Shown piece by piece: positions 35,301 through 47,300 of a stretch of 64,000 nucleotides of DNA. The position numbers and the translations under genes are program-made. Within the stretch, counting starts at the first letter, position 1. Every line of letters starts with the position of its first letter. Source of the DNA: Nelumbo lutea (lineage: Eukaryota; Streptophyta; Magnoliopsida; Proteales; Nelumbonaceae); the NCBI GenBank assembly GCA_022828595.1, contig JAKGHH010000002.1, positions 84,288,076 through 84,352,075 on the forward strand, given 5' to 3'. The notes beneath the pieces are model-generated. The model was not told the DNA's origin and ran no database searches. It saw nothing but the letters and a program-made list of their open reading frames with translations.

Positions 35301-38300
35301 AAGGACTCGACACACGGTTATCAACCCTAGGACTAAAGGGAAAACGATGATGTTTCCCCAACTGACACGACTCACAATCTAAAACAGAAAGTTGACTCAA
35401 CGAAGGAACCAAAGACTTCAAAACTTTCAGTAAAGGATGACCAAATCGACAGTGCCGCTGGAGAGGAGAGAGAGATGAATGGAGAGATGTTGATGTTCTT
35501 CCACCACCGTCAAGATAATACACTCCATCAACTTCATGCCCTCTACCAATCTTCATCCCCGTCTTGAGATCCTGAAAAACACACGAAGAAGGGTAAAAAG
35601 TAATAGAGCAATTGAGTGACTTGGTCAACTTACTAACAGACATAAGGTTAAACGGAAATTTAGGGACATACAAAATTGAGGATAAAGATAAGGGGGTCAT
35701 GTTAACATTGCCAATACCACAAATGGAGGATGTGGAACCATTAGCAAGGGTAACAGATTGTGATGTTGGGTAATGAGAGAGGGAAGAAAACACACCTGGA
35801 GTTCCAGTCATGTGATCGGAGGCTCTAAAGTTGATAATCCAGGGATTGGGTGTGGATGCCAAACAAGCCATACCTGAGTGTGCAAAAGTAGTCGTGTTCT
35901 GCTGAGATGTGAATTGGACAAACCTCTCATACTCATTACGGGGAACACTCACCATCTCCTTCCCGGGGACATCTGTGGATGTAGGAGGCATTTGATCAGC
36001 TGAACGACTCTCCTGTTTGAAACTGGTGTCACTAGTCATGGCATGATTGGCCCAAGTTGAGGGTGGACCATGCAAGTCATAGCAATAATTAATGGTATGT
36101 TCATCCATACCACAATGAGCACACCTCCTCGGGCCCAAGCCACGTCCTCTGCCACGGGCTCCCCCTGAATCTCTACCTCTAGTACGACCACCACCACGGT
36201 TATATGTAGGTCCACCACCATCACTCCGGCCATATATCGGACCATTGCTACCACCACAGCCAGACTGAGCTCCCCGAGCTCCACCTCTAACACCACGACC
36301 CCTTGATACTGCAAAGGCTGATCTATCAGAAACATTAGAGTTCTCAGTAGATCCAATGGATGTCCTCCGAAGTCGAGCAAACACCTCTTCTAAGGAAGGG
36401 AGAGCTGACCCTCCTAGTATCTGAGCCCGCACTAGTTCATACTCAGATTTCAGCCCCACCAAAAATCGAGTCACATCAAGCTGTTCTTTCTGTTGTTGCT
36501 GAACTTTGACATTAGAAGTGAGGGGGTGATAAACATTCAACTCATTACGAATGTTTCCCATACTAGCATGGTACTCCTCAAGACTCTAATTGCCCTGTTG
36601 CAGATTAAAGTAATCCTGATACAGCTGATATACTCTGGTTGTATTGTCTTGACCAGAATACAATTTCTTAGCATGGTCCCACATATCTTTGGCAGTGTCA
36701 AGAAACATGAAATTTACACTAATCTTGGGTTCCATACTATTCCGTAACCACGTAATAATCCGTGCATCCTCTTGTTCCCAACCATCTGTTGTGGGTGCGT
36801 TCATAGGAAGGATGTACAGCCGCCGACAGCAGCAGTGAGGAGGGGCCCACAAAGGCGGCAGCTTATCTCAGCTCATCTTATCTTATTCTTAGTAGTTTCC
36901 TTATCTTCTAGAGTTTGATTTACCTAGTAGAAGTAGGAGTCTGTTGATCCTAAAAGTGTGAATTATCCTTATCTGTGAGTATTCGAATTCTACTGGGAGT
37001 CTTCCCACACCTCTTGTAATCTCCTATTTAAGGGGCTGCAAATTGAGAATAAAGCATTTAGTTTTTAGTCAAGAAAGAGTAGGAGAGTTAGGGTGATCTC
37101 TTGAACAAATCACCCTCAGTTCGCCACCATAGGGTCTGCGCGCAAAGGGAGGGGCAAGGGGACGCTAGAAGTTCTCCCTGTGGACTGACCTGTGACGAGA
37201 TCCTACACCCGGGCCCATAACATTTTGGTATCAGAGCCAAACGTCATGGGCGACATGGAACAACTGTCCTCCAGGGTCCACGATTTGGAAGACCGACTCG
37301 TGGGGAACCACGTAGAGGTAAGAGAAGTCAAGGAAGATGTCAGGGAGCTTCATCGCCTACTCGAGTTATACTTCTCCACCAGGGAGAGGAGCCTTGAAGG
37401 GCGACCAACAGCAACATCCGCTGCCCAGAATTCGCGGAGGAATCCGGCGAACGATCGATCGCCACCCCAACAGCACCGGTCATACCCAAGTACAGTCGAC
37501 TGGAGTTTCCTTCATACAGCGGCAGCGACGACCCACTGGGATGGCTGTACCGTTGCGAGCAATTTTTCCGGAATCAGCGCACGGAGAAGGATAAAGTCAG
37601 CCTGGCCGCATTTCATCTGACAGACGAAGCACAACTCTGGTTCTATCGGGTAGAGCAGGAGGAACTAGGTCTTAGTTGGGACCAGTTCAAGTCCTACTGC
37701 CTCCTTCGGTTCGGACCTCCATTAACAAGCAATCCATTGGGAGAGTTAATTAACCTCAAGCAGACCAGGACTGTAGCCGAGTACCAGCGACAATTTCAGA
37801 CTCTTCTCGCTAGAGCCTCTTCGGTGCACCCAAATCAGCAGGTGGATATGTTCACCGTTGGGCTGGCCGAACCTCTGAGAGTCGATGTAGAGATGCAGAG
37901 CCCTCCCAACCTGGTCACTGCGATGAACTTAGCCCGCGCCTTTGAGCGCAAGCTACAGATCAACCGAGGGTCTTTCAGCGTGGGGCGTTCAATGACTTCT
38001 TGGACAAATCCGAAATCAACTGGAGGGTGTTTGTTGACAGCCAACAGGGAACAACGACTCCACTCAAGTAACACTTCCAGACCGGCGCCCAGCATAGGAA
38101 GCAACATGACAGCACCCCCCATCAAACGCTTATCTAGAGCTGAGATGGCGGAGCGACGGGCAAGAGGTCAATGCTTCAACTGCGACGAGCTGTACTCAGC
38201 CGGGCACCGATGCAAGCGGCTATTCAGCCTCCTAGTTGACGAACTGGAGGAAGACGAGGTGGAGCATATAGCACTAGAACCAGAAATCTCCCTCCACGCC

Positions 38301-41300
38301 ATCACTGGAATACAGAACTCCCAAACCATGCAGCTACGGGCACAAGTGGCAGGGAAACCAGTTCGCATTCTGGTGGACTCGGGAAGCACCCACAATTTTA
38401 TCAGCAAGCAAGCGACACTTAAACTGAAACTGCTGGTGGAGGGCAGACTGCGACTTCAAGTGGCCGTCACAAATGGGGAGAGGGTTCACAGTCCGGGAAT
38501 CTGCCGGAACATCCAAATACAGGTTGAATCAGAACCCCTTTTCGCTGATTTATTTGTACTGCCTCTGGACGAGTTCGATCTGGTGCTTGGAGTTAAGTGG
38601 CTCATCACTCTAAGCTCTATCTATGGAACTTCAGCGCCCTAACCATGACTTTCAAACCATGCAGCTACGGGCACAAGTGGCAGGGAAACCAGTTCGCATT
38701 CTGGTGGACTCGGGAAGCACCCACAATTTTATCAGCAAGCAAGCGACACTTAAACTGAAACTGCTGGTGGAGGGCAGACTGCGACTTCAAGTGGCCGTCA
38801 CAAATGGGGAGAGGGTTCACAGTCCGGGAATCTGCCGGAACATCCAAATACAGGTTGAATCAGAACCCCTTTTCGCTGATTTATTTGTACTGCCTCTGGA
38901 CGAGTTCGATCTGGTGCTTGGAGTCAAGTGGCTCATCACTCTAAGCTCTATCTATGGAACTTCAGCGCCCTAACCATGACTTTCAACCTGAATGGGAGGC
39001 AAGTCACCTGGTAAGGAGGCAAGGTAAGGGCGAAGAGACCGCAAGTACGTACTCTCCATGGCGACACCATGCACACCACAGAGATAGAGAGACTTCTCAC
39101 CAACTTTCCAGACGTGTTTTCCGAACCCAGGGGACTTCCACCCGTCCAGTCGTGTGACCATCGGGTTCCTTTAATCCCAGGTTCTGAACTCGTCGTCGTC
39201 CAGCCATACCGCTACCCGCACCTGCAAAAATATGAGATAGAAAGACAATGTGCAAAGATGTTGAAACAAGGAATTATCCGCCCCAACCACTCACCTTTTT
39301 CTTCGCCGGTTTTATTGGTACCGAAACAAGACAACACTTGGAGGTTTTGTGTGGATTACAGGGAAATTAACAACAGAACCATCAAGGACAAGTTTTCGAT
39401 TCCCGTGGTAGACAAACTACCAGATGAACGCCACGGATCTTAGTACTTCTCAAAACTGGATCTCAGATCAGGGTACTTTCAAGTCCGGATGGCCCCTGAG
39501 GATGCGGAAAAAACAGCATTCCGGACGCATCATGGCCACTTTGAATTTCTTGCCATGCCATTTGGCCTTACCAACGCTCTCTCCACATTTCAGTCTTTGA
39601 TGAACGAGGTATTTTGGCCCCACCTCCGCAGATTCGTCTTAGTATTTTTCGACGACATCCTAGTTTACAGTACACCATGGGTACTTTATCTGAGACATGT
39701 TATCAGCGGAGAGGGTGTCTCGGTAGATGGCTCCAAGATCCAAGCAATTCAAGAGTGGCCCAAACCTCAGTCCACTAAGGCTCTCTGCGGGTTCTTAGGG
39801 CTCACCGGATATTACCGCAAGTTCGTAAAGGATTACGGACTCTTGGCTGCCCCATTGACCAAGATGCTGAAGAAGAATGCATTCCAGTGGGATGAAGTAG
39901 CAGACGCCGCCTTCACAACCCTAAGGGATGCACTCTCCTCCACCCCAGTGCTGCAGTTACCAAACTTTGACTTGGAATTTACAGTTGAATGTGATGCTTC
40001 TGGTATGGGCATTGGAGCAGTACTACAACAGCAAGGGCACCCCGTAGCCTTCTTTAGCTGCAAATTGGCTGACCGACACCTAAAGCTACCGGCCTACGAG
40101 AGCAAGTTGATTGGACTAGCCAAGGCCATACAACACTGGAGGCCATACTTGTGGGGTAGACCCTTCATCGTCAAGACGGACCACTACAGTCTCAAGTACC
40201 TACTAGAGCAGCGGCTTACCACTCCACCCCAACAGCACTGGGCAAGTAAACTGCTCGGGTTTGACTTCCTGGTAGAACACAACAGGGACCTTAAATCGGG
40301 CCGCAGATGCACTGTCCAGGCGTGACGAAGATGCTATACACCTTTGTGCAATCTCCCGGCCCCGCGTCACCCTATTGGAAAGCATTAGGAGTGTGCTGCC
40401 CCAATCACCAGAATGGGGGGACCTGGTTCAAGAGATACAGTCCGGAGCGACCAACCTGAATTGGTCCCTCCATGACGGACTAGTACTATACAAGGGGCGG
40501 GTATACCTCCCGACAGATTGTCCATTAATCCCCGCCATCATCTCCAGCATCCATAACGCCACACATGAAGGGGTTCAGAAGACGTTGCACCGCGTCCGCA
40601 CCGATTTCCATTGGCATGTTATGCGGGCTTCGATTCGGGATTTCATTCAGAATTGCTCCATGTGTCAACAACAGAAATGGGAAAATTTATACCTGGCAGG
40701 CCTCCTCCAGCCGCTTGCACTCCCAACATAGATCTGGGCTGATATCTCCATGGACTTCATTGAGGGCCTGCCCAAGGTCGGGGGGAAATTAGTTTTATTC
40801 GTGGTGGTGGATCGTTTCTCCAAGTATGCTCATTTCATTCCCTTATCCCACCCATACAACGCAGTTTCGGTTGCCCACGTCTTCTTCACACATTTTCCGC
40901 TTGCATGGGCTACCCGAATCAATCATCAGTGACAGGGACCCGGTCTTTACCAACGCTTTCTGGAAGGAGCTATTTCGATTGCAGGGTACGACACTAGCTT
41001 TTTCATCCTCCTACCATCCACAGACGGACGGACAAACGGAGGTCGTAAACCGTACCATAGAGATGTACCTCCGTTGTTTTGTGGGCGACCAGCCATGACG
41101 TTGGGTGGATTGCCTTCCATGGGCCGAATACTGCTACAACACAGCCTATCACTCCTCCCTTGGCATGACTCCGTTTCGGGTTGTCTATGGTTGGGATCCC
41201 CCCCGCCTACTGTCCTACGAACCCGGTTCGACACGGCTAGAAGAAGTCGATCGTAGTCTACAGGATCGCGATGCCCTCCTGGCGGAAGTCACTCTCCGCT

Positions 41301-44300
41301 TACAGCAGGCTCAGACACGCATGAAGAATATCTACGATAAGCACCACAGGGACCTAACTTTCAAGCCGGGACAATTTGTATGGTTGAAGCTCCAACCCTA
41401 TCGGCAGCATTCTCTCAAGGCCAGATCTCCCCCTAAATTGGCCCCCAAGTTTTACGGACCCTTCAAGGTGGTACGGCGAATCGGGAAAGTTGCATATCAG
41501 CTTGAGCTACTAGAGCACAACAAACTCCATGATACCTTCCACGTGTCCTTGCTCAAGCCATTTACAGGAACCCCTCCTGATGAGGTACCTCCCCTTCCAC
41601 CCGTTCGAGACGGTAGACCCATTCTACAACCTCGGGCTCTGGTTCAACCCCGCATCAATCGGGGCACCCTCGAAGTCCTAGTGGAGTGGGACGATCTACC
41701 ACTAGTTGAGGCCACCTGGATTCCCTGGACTGTTCTACAAGACGCCTACCCCGATCTCAAGCTCGGGGACAAGCTCGTCGTCCAGGAAGGGTGTAATGTT
41801 GTGGATGCGTTCATAGGAAGGACGTACAGCCGCCGACAACAGCAGTGAGGAGGGGCCCAACCGGGCCCACAAAGGCGGCAGCTTATCTCAGCTCATCTTA
41901 TCTTATTCTTAGTAGTTTCCTTATCTTCTAGAGTTTGATTTACCTAGTAGAAGTAGGAGTCTATTGATCCTAAAAGTGTGAATTATCCTTATCTGTTAGT
42001 ATTCGAATTCTATTGGGAGTCTTCCCACACCTCTTGTAATCTCCTATTTAAGGGGCTGCAAATTGAGAATAAAGCATTCAGTTTTCAGTCAAGAAAGAGT
42101 AGGAGAGTTAGGGTGATCTCTTGAACAAATCACCCTCAGTTCGCCACCATAGGGTCTGCGCGCAAAGGGAGGGGCAAGGGGAAGCTAGAAGTTCTCCCCG
42201 TGGACCGACCCGTGACGAGATCCTACGCCCGGGCCCATAACATCATCATACTCATGAGAATCAGTGGAGGGTTTCTCCTCCCTTGTGTGTTTCACCTTCT
42301 TCTTTGCCTTCAGAAAAACTTCTACAGATTTAGCCCAAGGTACATAATTCTCTCCATTCAGTTTAATGGAGGTCATTTGAACATTCAGGTAGTCAGTAGG
42401 TATCATCACATTAGATTTGCTATCACTGCTATCTCCCATTGCTGAATTCTGTTATTACTGAATTCGGCACACTGCACACTACTTGATCACACTGGTTTCA
42501 GCACTTGTTATTGCTGAAGATTGCACTGTTTACACCACAAACCCTACCCCATGACTACCTGAAATCTCACCACACTATATGAGGACCACTCCCCCTTCGA
42601 ATCACACAAAAAAACAGCATAAACCCTAGCACACTACAGTCTGAAATCCCACCATACGATCTGAAACATATTTCCTATTTGATTCATAACAAAAGTATGC
42701 ATAGAAATCTCTCACCTCATCACCCGAAAAACAAACCACACAAAAAGAAAATCAGACCACACAAGACACCCACTGCACCACACGAATCAGCCCTCTTCTC
42801 TTCATCGATTAGGGGAGGGCTTCTTAGAAACCACAGCAACCGACCATGAACAGCACAACTGGAGGCATAGGGACCTCCAAGGGAAGAGGGCGACCACTTC
42901 TTTTCAGCTCTTTCCCTTATCTTCAATCGATGGCAGAGAAATCAAGAGAAAACCCTAGATTGAGTGCACAGAAAACAGAAATCTGGGCAGATCCGAGTTG
43001 CTTAGTTGTGCTCTGATACCATATTATGATTCGGCCTGCCCTTGAGTTCTGTTAGTCTGATAACAGCCAAGAAGAGAGAAGAAGAAAGAAGAAAGAAAGA
43101 GAGAGAGAAAAGAGGAGAAAAGGAGAGAAGAAAAGTCTGGTTCGAATGAGAGAAAAATTACCTCTCCCATTCGGCCAGACATGTTTTATATTACTAACAT
43201 AATGGAAAAGACACATGTGCCCTTACTTGAGGGACACTAGTTTTAATATAATATTACAGATCAGCAACCTCAACATAATTATAAAGGCAGAAAACTGATT
43301 ATCATGATGGAAAGCTTTGTTTCCTTTAGGTATTCTCTTGCTCATTGACTTTACTTCCTGTTATGATGTTATGACTCTGTTGGTGTGAAAATTTTAATAA
43401 ATTCTCATGCAACATAGTTCACTCAATCAAGTGATTGAGTTTTTATTATTTTGGGTAAGGCCCACTCAAGGAATCATACGGATTGTTCCCCTTAATTTAC
43501 ATCCTCACGAGAAAGTAGAGAACACCTTTTGATTCTTACTTGGAGAAATGAATGCATAGAACAAAAGAAAAGAACAATAGGGTACTTAAAAAAAAAACTT
43601 TTCATTTGCGTTTCTTTGACATCAAGTGTACAAGAATGAGAAGAAAGAAAAAGAAAATACAATTGAGAAACTGTACAACAATACATTTCTCTTTTCTTTT
43701 TTATACAAATAATATTTCTTTCTCACTCCTTTCTTCACAATAAGCTATAGTCAATCAAATGAAATTCTGACTGTAGACAGCCTTAATCCTTGGATTTTTG
43801 CATACAAAAAGGGAACTGTAGTCAATCAAAATGAATACTTGATTGTAGATGGGTTTTATCCCTCTTCTCTTCATTTTCATTTGAAGGGAACCATAATCAG
43901 CCCTTGAGAATTAGACTGTAGATGGTTTAATCCCTAACTTTGTCTCGAAAGAATCATAATCAACCAAGTAGAGGCACTTGGTTGTAGATGGTTTATCTCT
44001 CTATATTTCCTTTCTCAGAAGTGAAAATAAAAGAGAGAGAAAGAAGGATACATAGCAGAAGACATATATAGGAAGTATTCATAGAGAGGACTTTCTTCTT
44101 TTTACCTGTATTAGTGAGACTTTTCCTTCCCTGCCTTCCCTTGAGCGCTTCTCTTTTCTTCTCTCTTTACCTTTTCTTTTTTTAAGAATCTCTTGAGGTA
44201 ATTTCCTCCGAAGAGTGGCTCCGTTCGTCTCTAGCTTTTCCCCTTAAGGAGCTTAAATAGGGAGTAGTTATGTAACTACCTCCTCCTCCTAGGTGAAGGA

Positions 44301-47300
44301 CACCTGTCCCTCCCACTTAAAAGAGAGGGAACTCCCATATGGGATACTTTTTTATAGTTTTGATAATTTGGCTAGCAGACCAGATACTTTTTTATTAAAT
44401 ATTATTTGGATTAAAAAAAATGCCTTCAAGAGACTCCATGCAAATTAATTTGATTTGGGCACACCACACCAAGATGAATTCAGATTAGCTGAATGCTTTG
44501 GCTGTTCAGCAGGATGTGGAACCAATGATGAGGTTCCATGCCAGTAATAAATTCATGAGCCCCACTGAAAGGTGCGGGCCCCATGTATTTTATTACTGGT
44601 GTAGAACGTTATCATTGGTTCCACAGCCAAAGTGTTCAGCTAAACCTTGCTCTACCACGACTGATTTAATATGATATGGGCACACCACAGGTGATTTAAT
44701 TTGATATGGCCACATCATGAGTGATTTAATTTGATATTGCCACACCACATTTTGCACATTTTTGCACCTGACATGGATGGGGTTTTGATAGAAACATCAA
44801 GTATAGCATGTTGAAACACTTAACTGTTAGGGCTTATTACTTAAATATACCCTATGATTTTCAAAACTACTCACAATGTAGAGAACACTGATGTGGACCC
44901 CCTGCTGTGGTCCCCACTGTGTTCGTATGGCAGCATAGCATATGTTTTGTTAATTATGTCAGTTGATAGTTATTGGTAGTTATTTCAGTTTGTTGTTACA
45001 GCTTGTTATTTCAGCTTTATTATTAGTTTATTTTCCATGTAAGCAATAAGGGCAATTCAGCCCTTTTACAATTAGTCAACATATATAAATATTAAGAGTG
45101 GGTCGGCAGATCATTAAGATCAACCCTCTCTTCTCTAAATCCCTTCGTGTGCTTCTACTTTTCTCACTCTCTTCTTCTTTTCTTCTGAAATCTTTTCTTT
45201 TTCTTTTCGAATTCAAGACGGATTGTAGTCTTGATCGACTACTCACAATATACCTTTTTAAGTATTCAACCGTCAAGGTTGGCAGAAAAAGGGAAAAAAA
45301 TACCCTTAGTTGTTCTTTAAATTTTCAAAATATACTTGCACAGCAAACTTATCACTTCTGAAGATATAATGTCAGGGATCTATTTAGGCACCTTAACCAA
45401 GAAAACATGATAAACCCAATAGATTCTTTCGAGTCCTTAGTTGGAAGCTGATAGTTCAAAGACACAATTCTGTAACCTGTAAACCTCTAGGAGGTGGGTT
45501 GAGCAAGAATGGATGGCCAACAGTGGAAAGTTTGCAAGTTTGCTAATACTACAATATGTACGTGGGTTGGGGGATATTTGCAAGTTCACAATGTTGCTGA
45601 ATAGATTTTCCATATCTAATCACTCCAGCAATGCTTGCTATACTAGAATTTCCTAGCCTGCTTCCATCAAAATTTGACGTGAATTGATTCAAGCTGGGAA
45701 AATGTGAAAAATAAATGGTTACTGTCCTTGTCGAAGATGAGGTAGTTATTATCATTCCATCCCCTCATATTATCCACCTAATCCATTTTAATTGCATAAT
45801 ACATAAATTGAGCGCACAAAAAAAAAAATCATGTTCTATCCACCCCTTGCATTGCAAATCCATCTGCTAGACTGTTTGCTGACTGTTTAACCCAGCAAAA
45901 TCTTACTTCCAATTCCCTTGCCAAGTGCTTAATTTCTTTTCTGACTTGCCTATGTTTTTTCTTTTTTAATAATTTTCTGACTTGTCTATGTTGCCATATT
46001 GCTTGTCTATTATTAACCATCCAGGTCACTGCCACCTTTCAATCTCCCTCTACCATTAATTTGTTAAGGTGCATCGATCTTTACATTTTCAATCCATGCA
46101 GGAATTCTACTACTTCATCTCTTAGTGAGTCTTTTTTTTTTTTGTTAGGTAAGTTCAATTTCATTAGAAATGTCAATATGTACGGCACTGCAAACATTCC
46201 AAGAGAGGTGAGAGTTTCACCTCTCAAAATAGACACAATACAAATAAGGATTTACAAATTACAACTGAGCCCAATATAACTGATCCGTAGAGGTGTAAAA
46301 TGGGCCGTGCTGCCCTCCCCCAGGGTAACTTGGGGGGTTGGCCTGGCACAGCCCAAGCCAGTGCGGGCCCGTGCCATACCGTGGGCCGGGCTGGTCCGTG
46401 GGCCAATCTAGGCTGTGGACCAGGCCAAAGCTATTTATTTAAAAAAATTGAAAAGAACTTAAAATTTTAATTTTATATGAATTTTGATGTATACAATTGC
46501 TTATATATACAATAATTAAATAAATTAGTATAATAAAATTGAAAACAATTGTTTATTTTATTAATATATTATATACTATATTATTATATAATTATAATTT
46601 ATATAATATATTATATATAAATACATAAATATATAAAATATATAAATATTATATATATAAAATATATATAAATAATATATATGGGTCGTGCCCACACGTG
46701 GGTCGTGGGCGGCACGGCCCACTCGGTCGTGTCATGTTGGCCCGGCCTACGGACCTAAAACCCCAGGCCCAGCACGGCCCTCACGATTGTGCTGGGCTTG
46801 GCACGGCCCACAGACTGTCGTGCTGGGCCGGTCCAAATCCGTGTCGGGCCACAGGCGGCATGGCCCAATTTACACCTCTACTGACTCGTATTGGTCCCTT
46901 GCTTTGCTAGCACATCAGCAAGCCCATTAGCTGACCTCTTCCACCGAACATTTAGTGTCAAATCACAGGTCAACCATATAAACTTCTTAATTCCATCTCT
47001 ATACACCCAAACAATAATCTGTGGCTTCTGCAGCCCACCCTTCTACTACCTTAGAGTGTCCTTTACAGTCAACTTATTCAAGTTTAATTTCTAGCTATCT
47101 GTAGCCCTTGAATCACTACCAAGAATTCAGCCCTAATCGACTCCCCCACACTCGTTTGGTTTGAGAATAAGGCAACAATATGTCTATCTTTATTTCTAAA
47201 AACTCTCCTATTCTTGAGGGACCTAGATTGTCAAGATTTGTTCTTGTCAAAGTTTAACTTGATGAAATCTTCAGCCTGAGGTGACCAATGAGAAGGTGGC

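Larger units (their letters stand above)
36787..42242 (+). mobile_element. Ty3/gypsy chromovirus-type retrotransposon nested in the copia gag
   Basis: 5.46 kb with LTRs of 436 and 446 bp. The PBS TGGTATCAGAGCC is at 37226-37238, 3 nt inside the 5' LTR. A purine-rich tract (CAGGAAGGGTG) lies just before the 3' LTR. Order is gag, protease, RT, RNase H, integrase with a chromodomain-like C-terminus. Small size and short LTRs resemble Reina-type chromoviruses, but lineage was not tested. It is inserted into the copia gag: removing it and one copy of the 5-bp target restores the reading from EYD to GWEQED on the minus strand. All coding regions have frameshifts or stops, so it is not autonomous. 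Confidence 0.92.
32402..43293 (-). mobile_element. Ty1/copia retrotransposon, split by a gypsy element
   Basis: LTRs at 32402-32693 (3') and 43022-43293 (5'). The primer-binding site TGGTATCAGAG reads on the minus strand directly inside the 5' LTR (43011-43021), complementary to initiator Met-tRNA. Protein order gag, protease, integrase, RT, RNase H is that of copia. Gag starts at 42439 and is cut at 42247 by the gypsy insertion, resuming at 36786. Frameshifts separate integrase, RT and RNase H. About 20 bp of the outer end of the 5' LTR is missing, so no outer target duplication can be confirmed. Without the gypsy element it would be about 5.4 kb. It lies antisense to the SRF gene. Confidence 0.92.

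Noticed and set aside
44891..45300. Possible solo LTR (promoter-like TATATAAATATT near 45080 and CT-rich leader)
   Set aside because: No TG...CA ends, target duplication or second copy could be found in the window.
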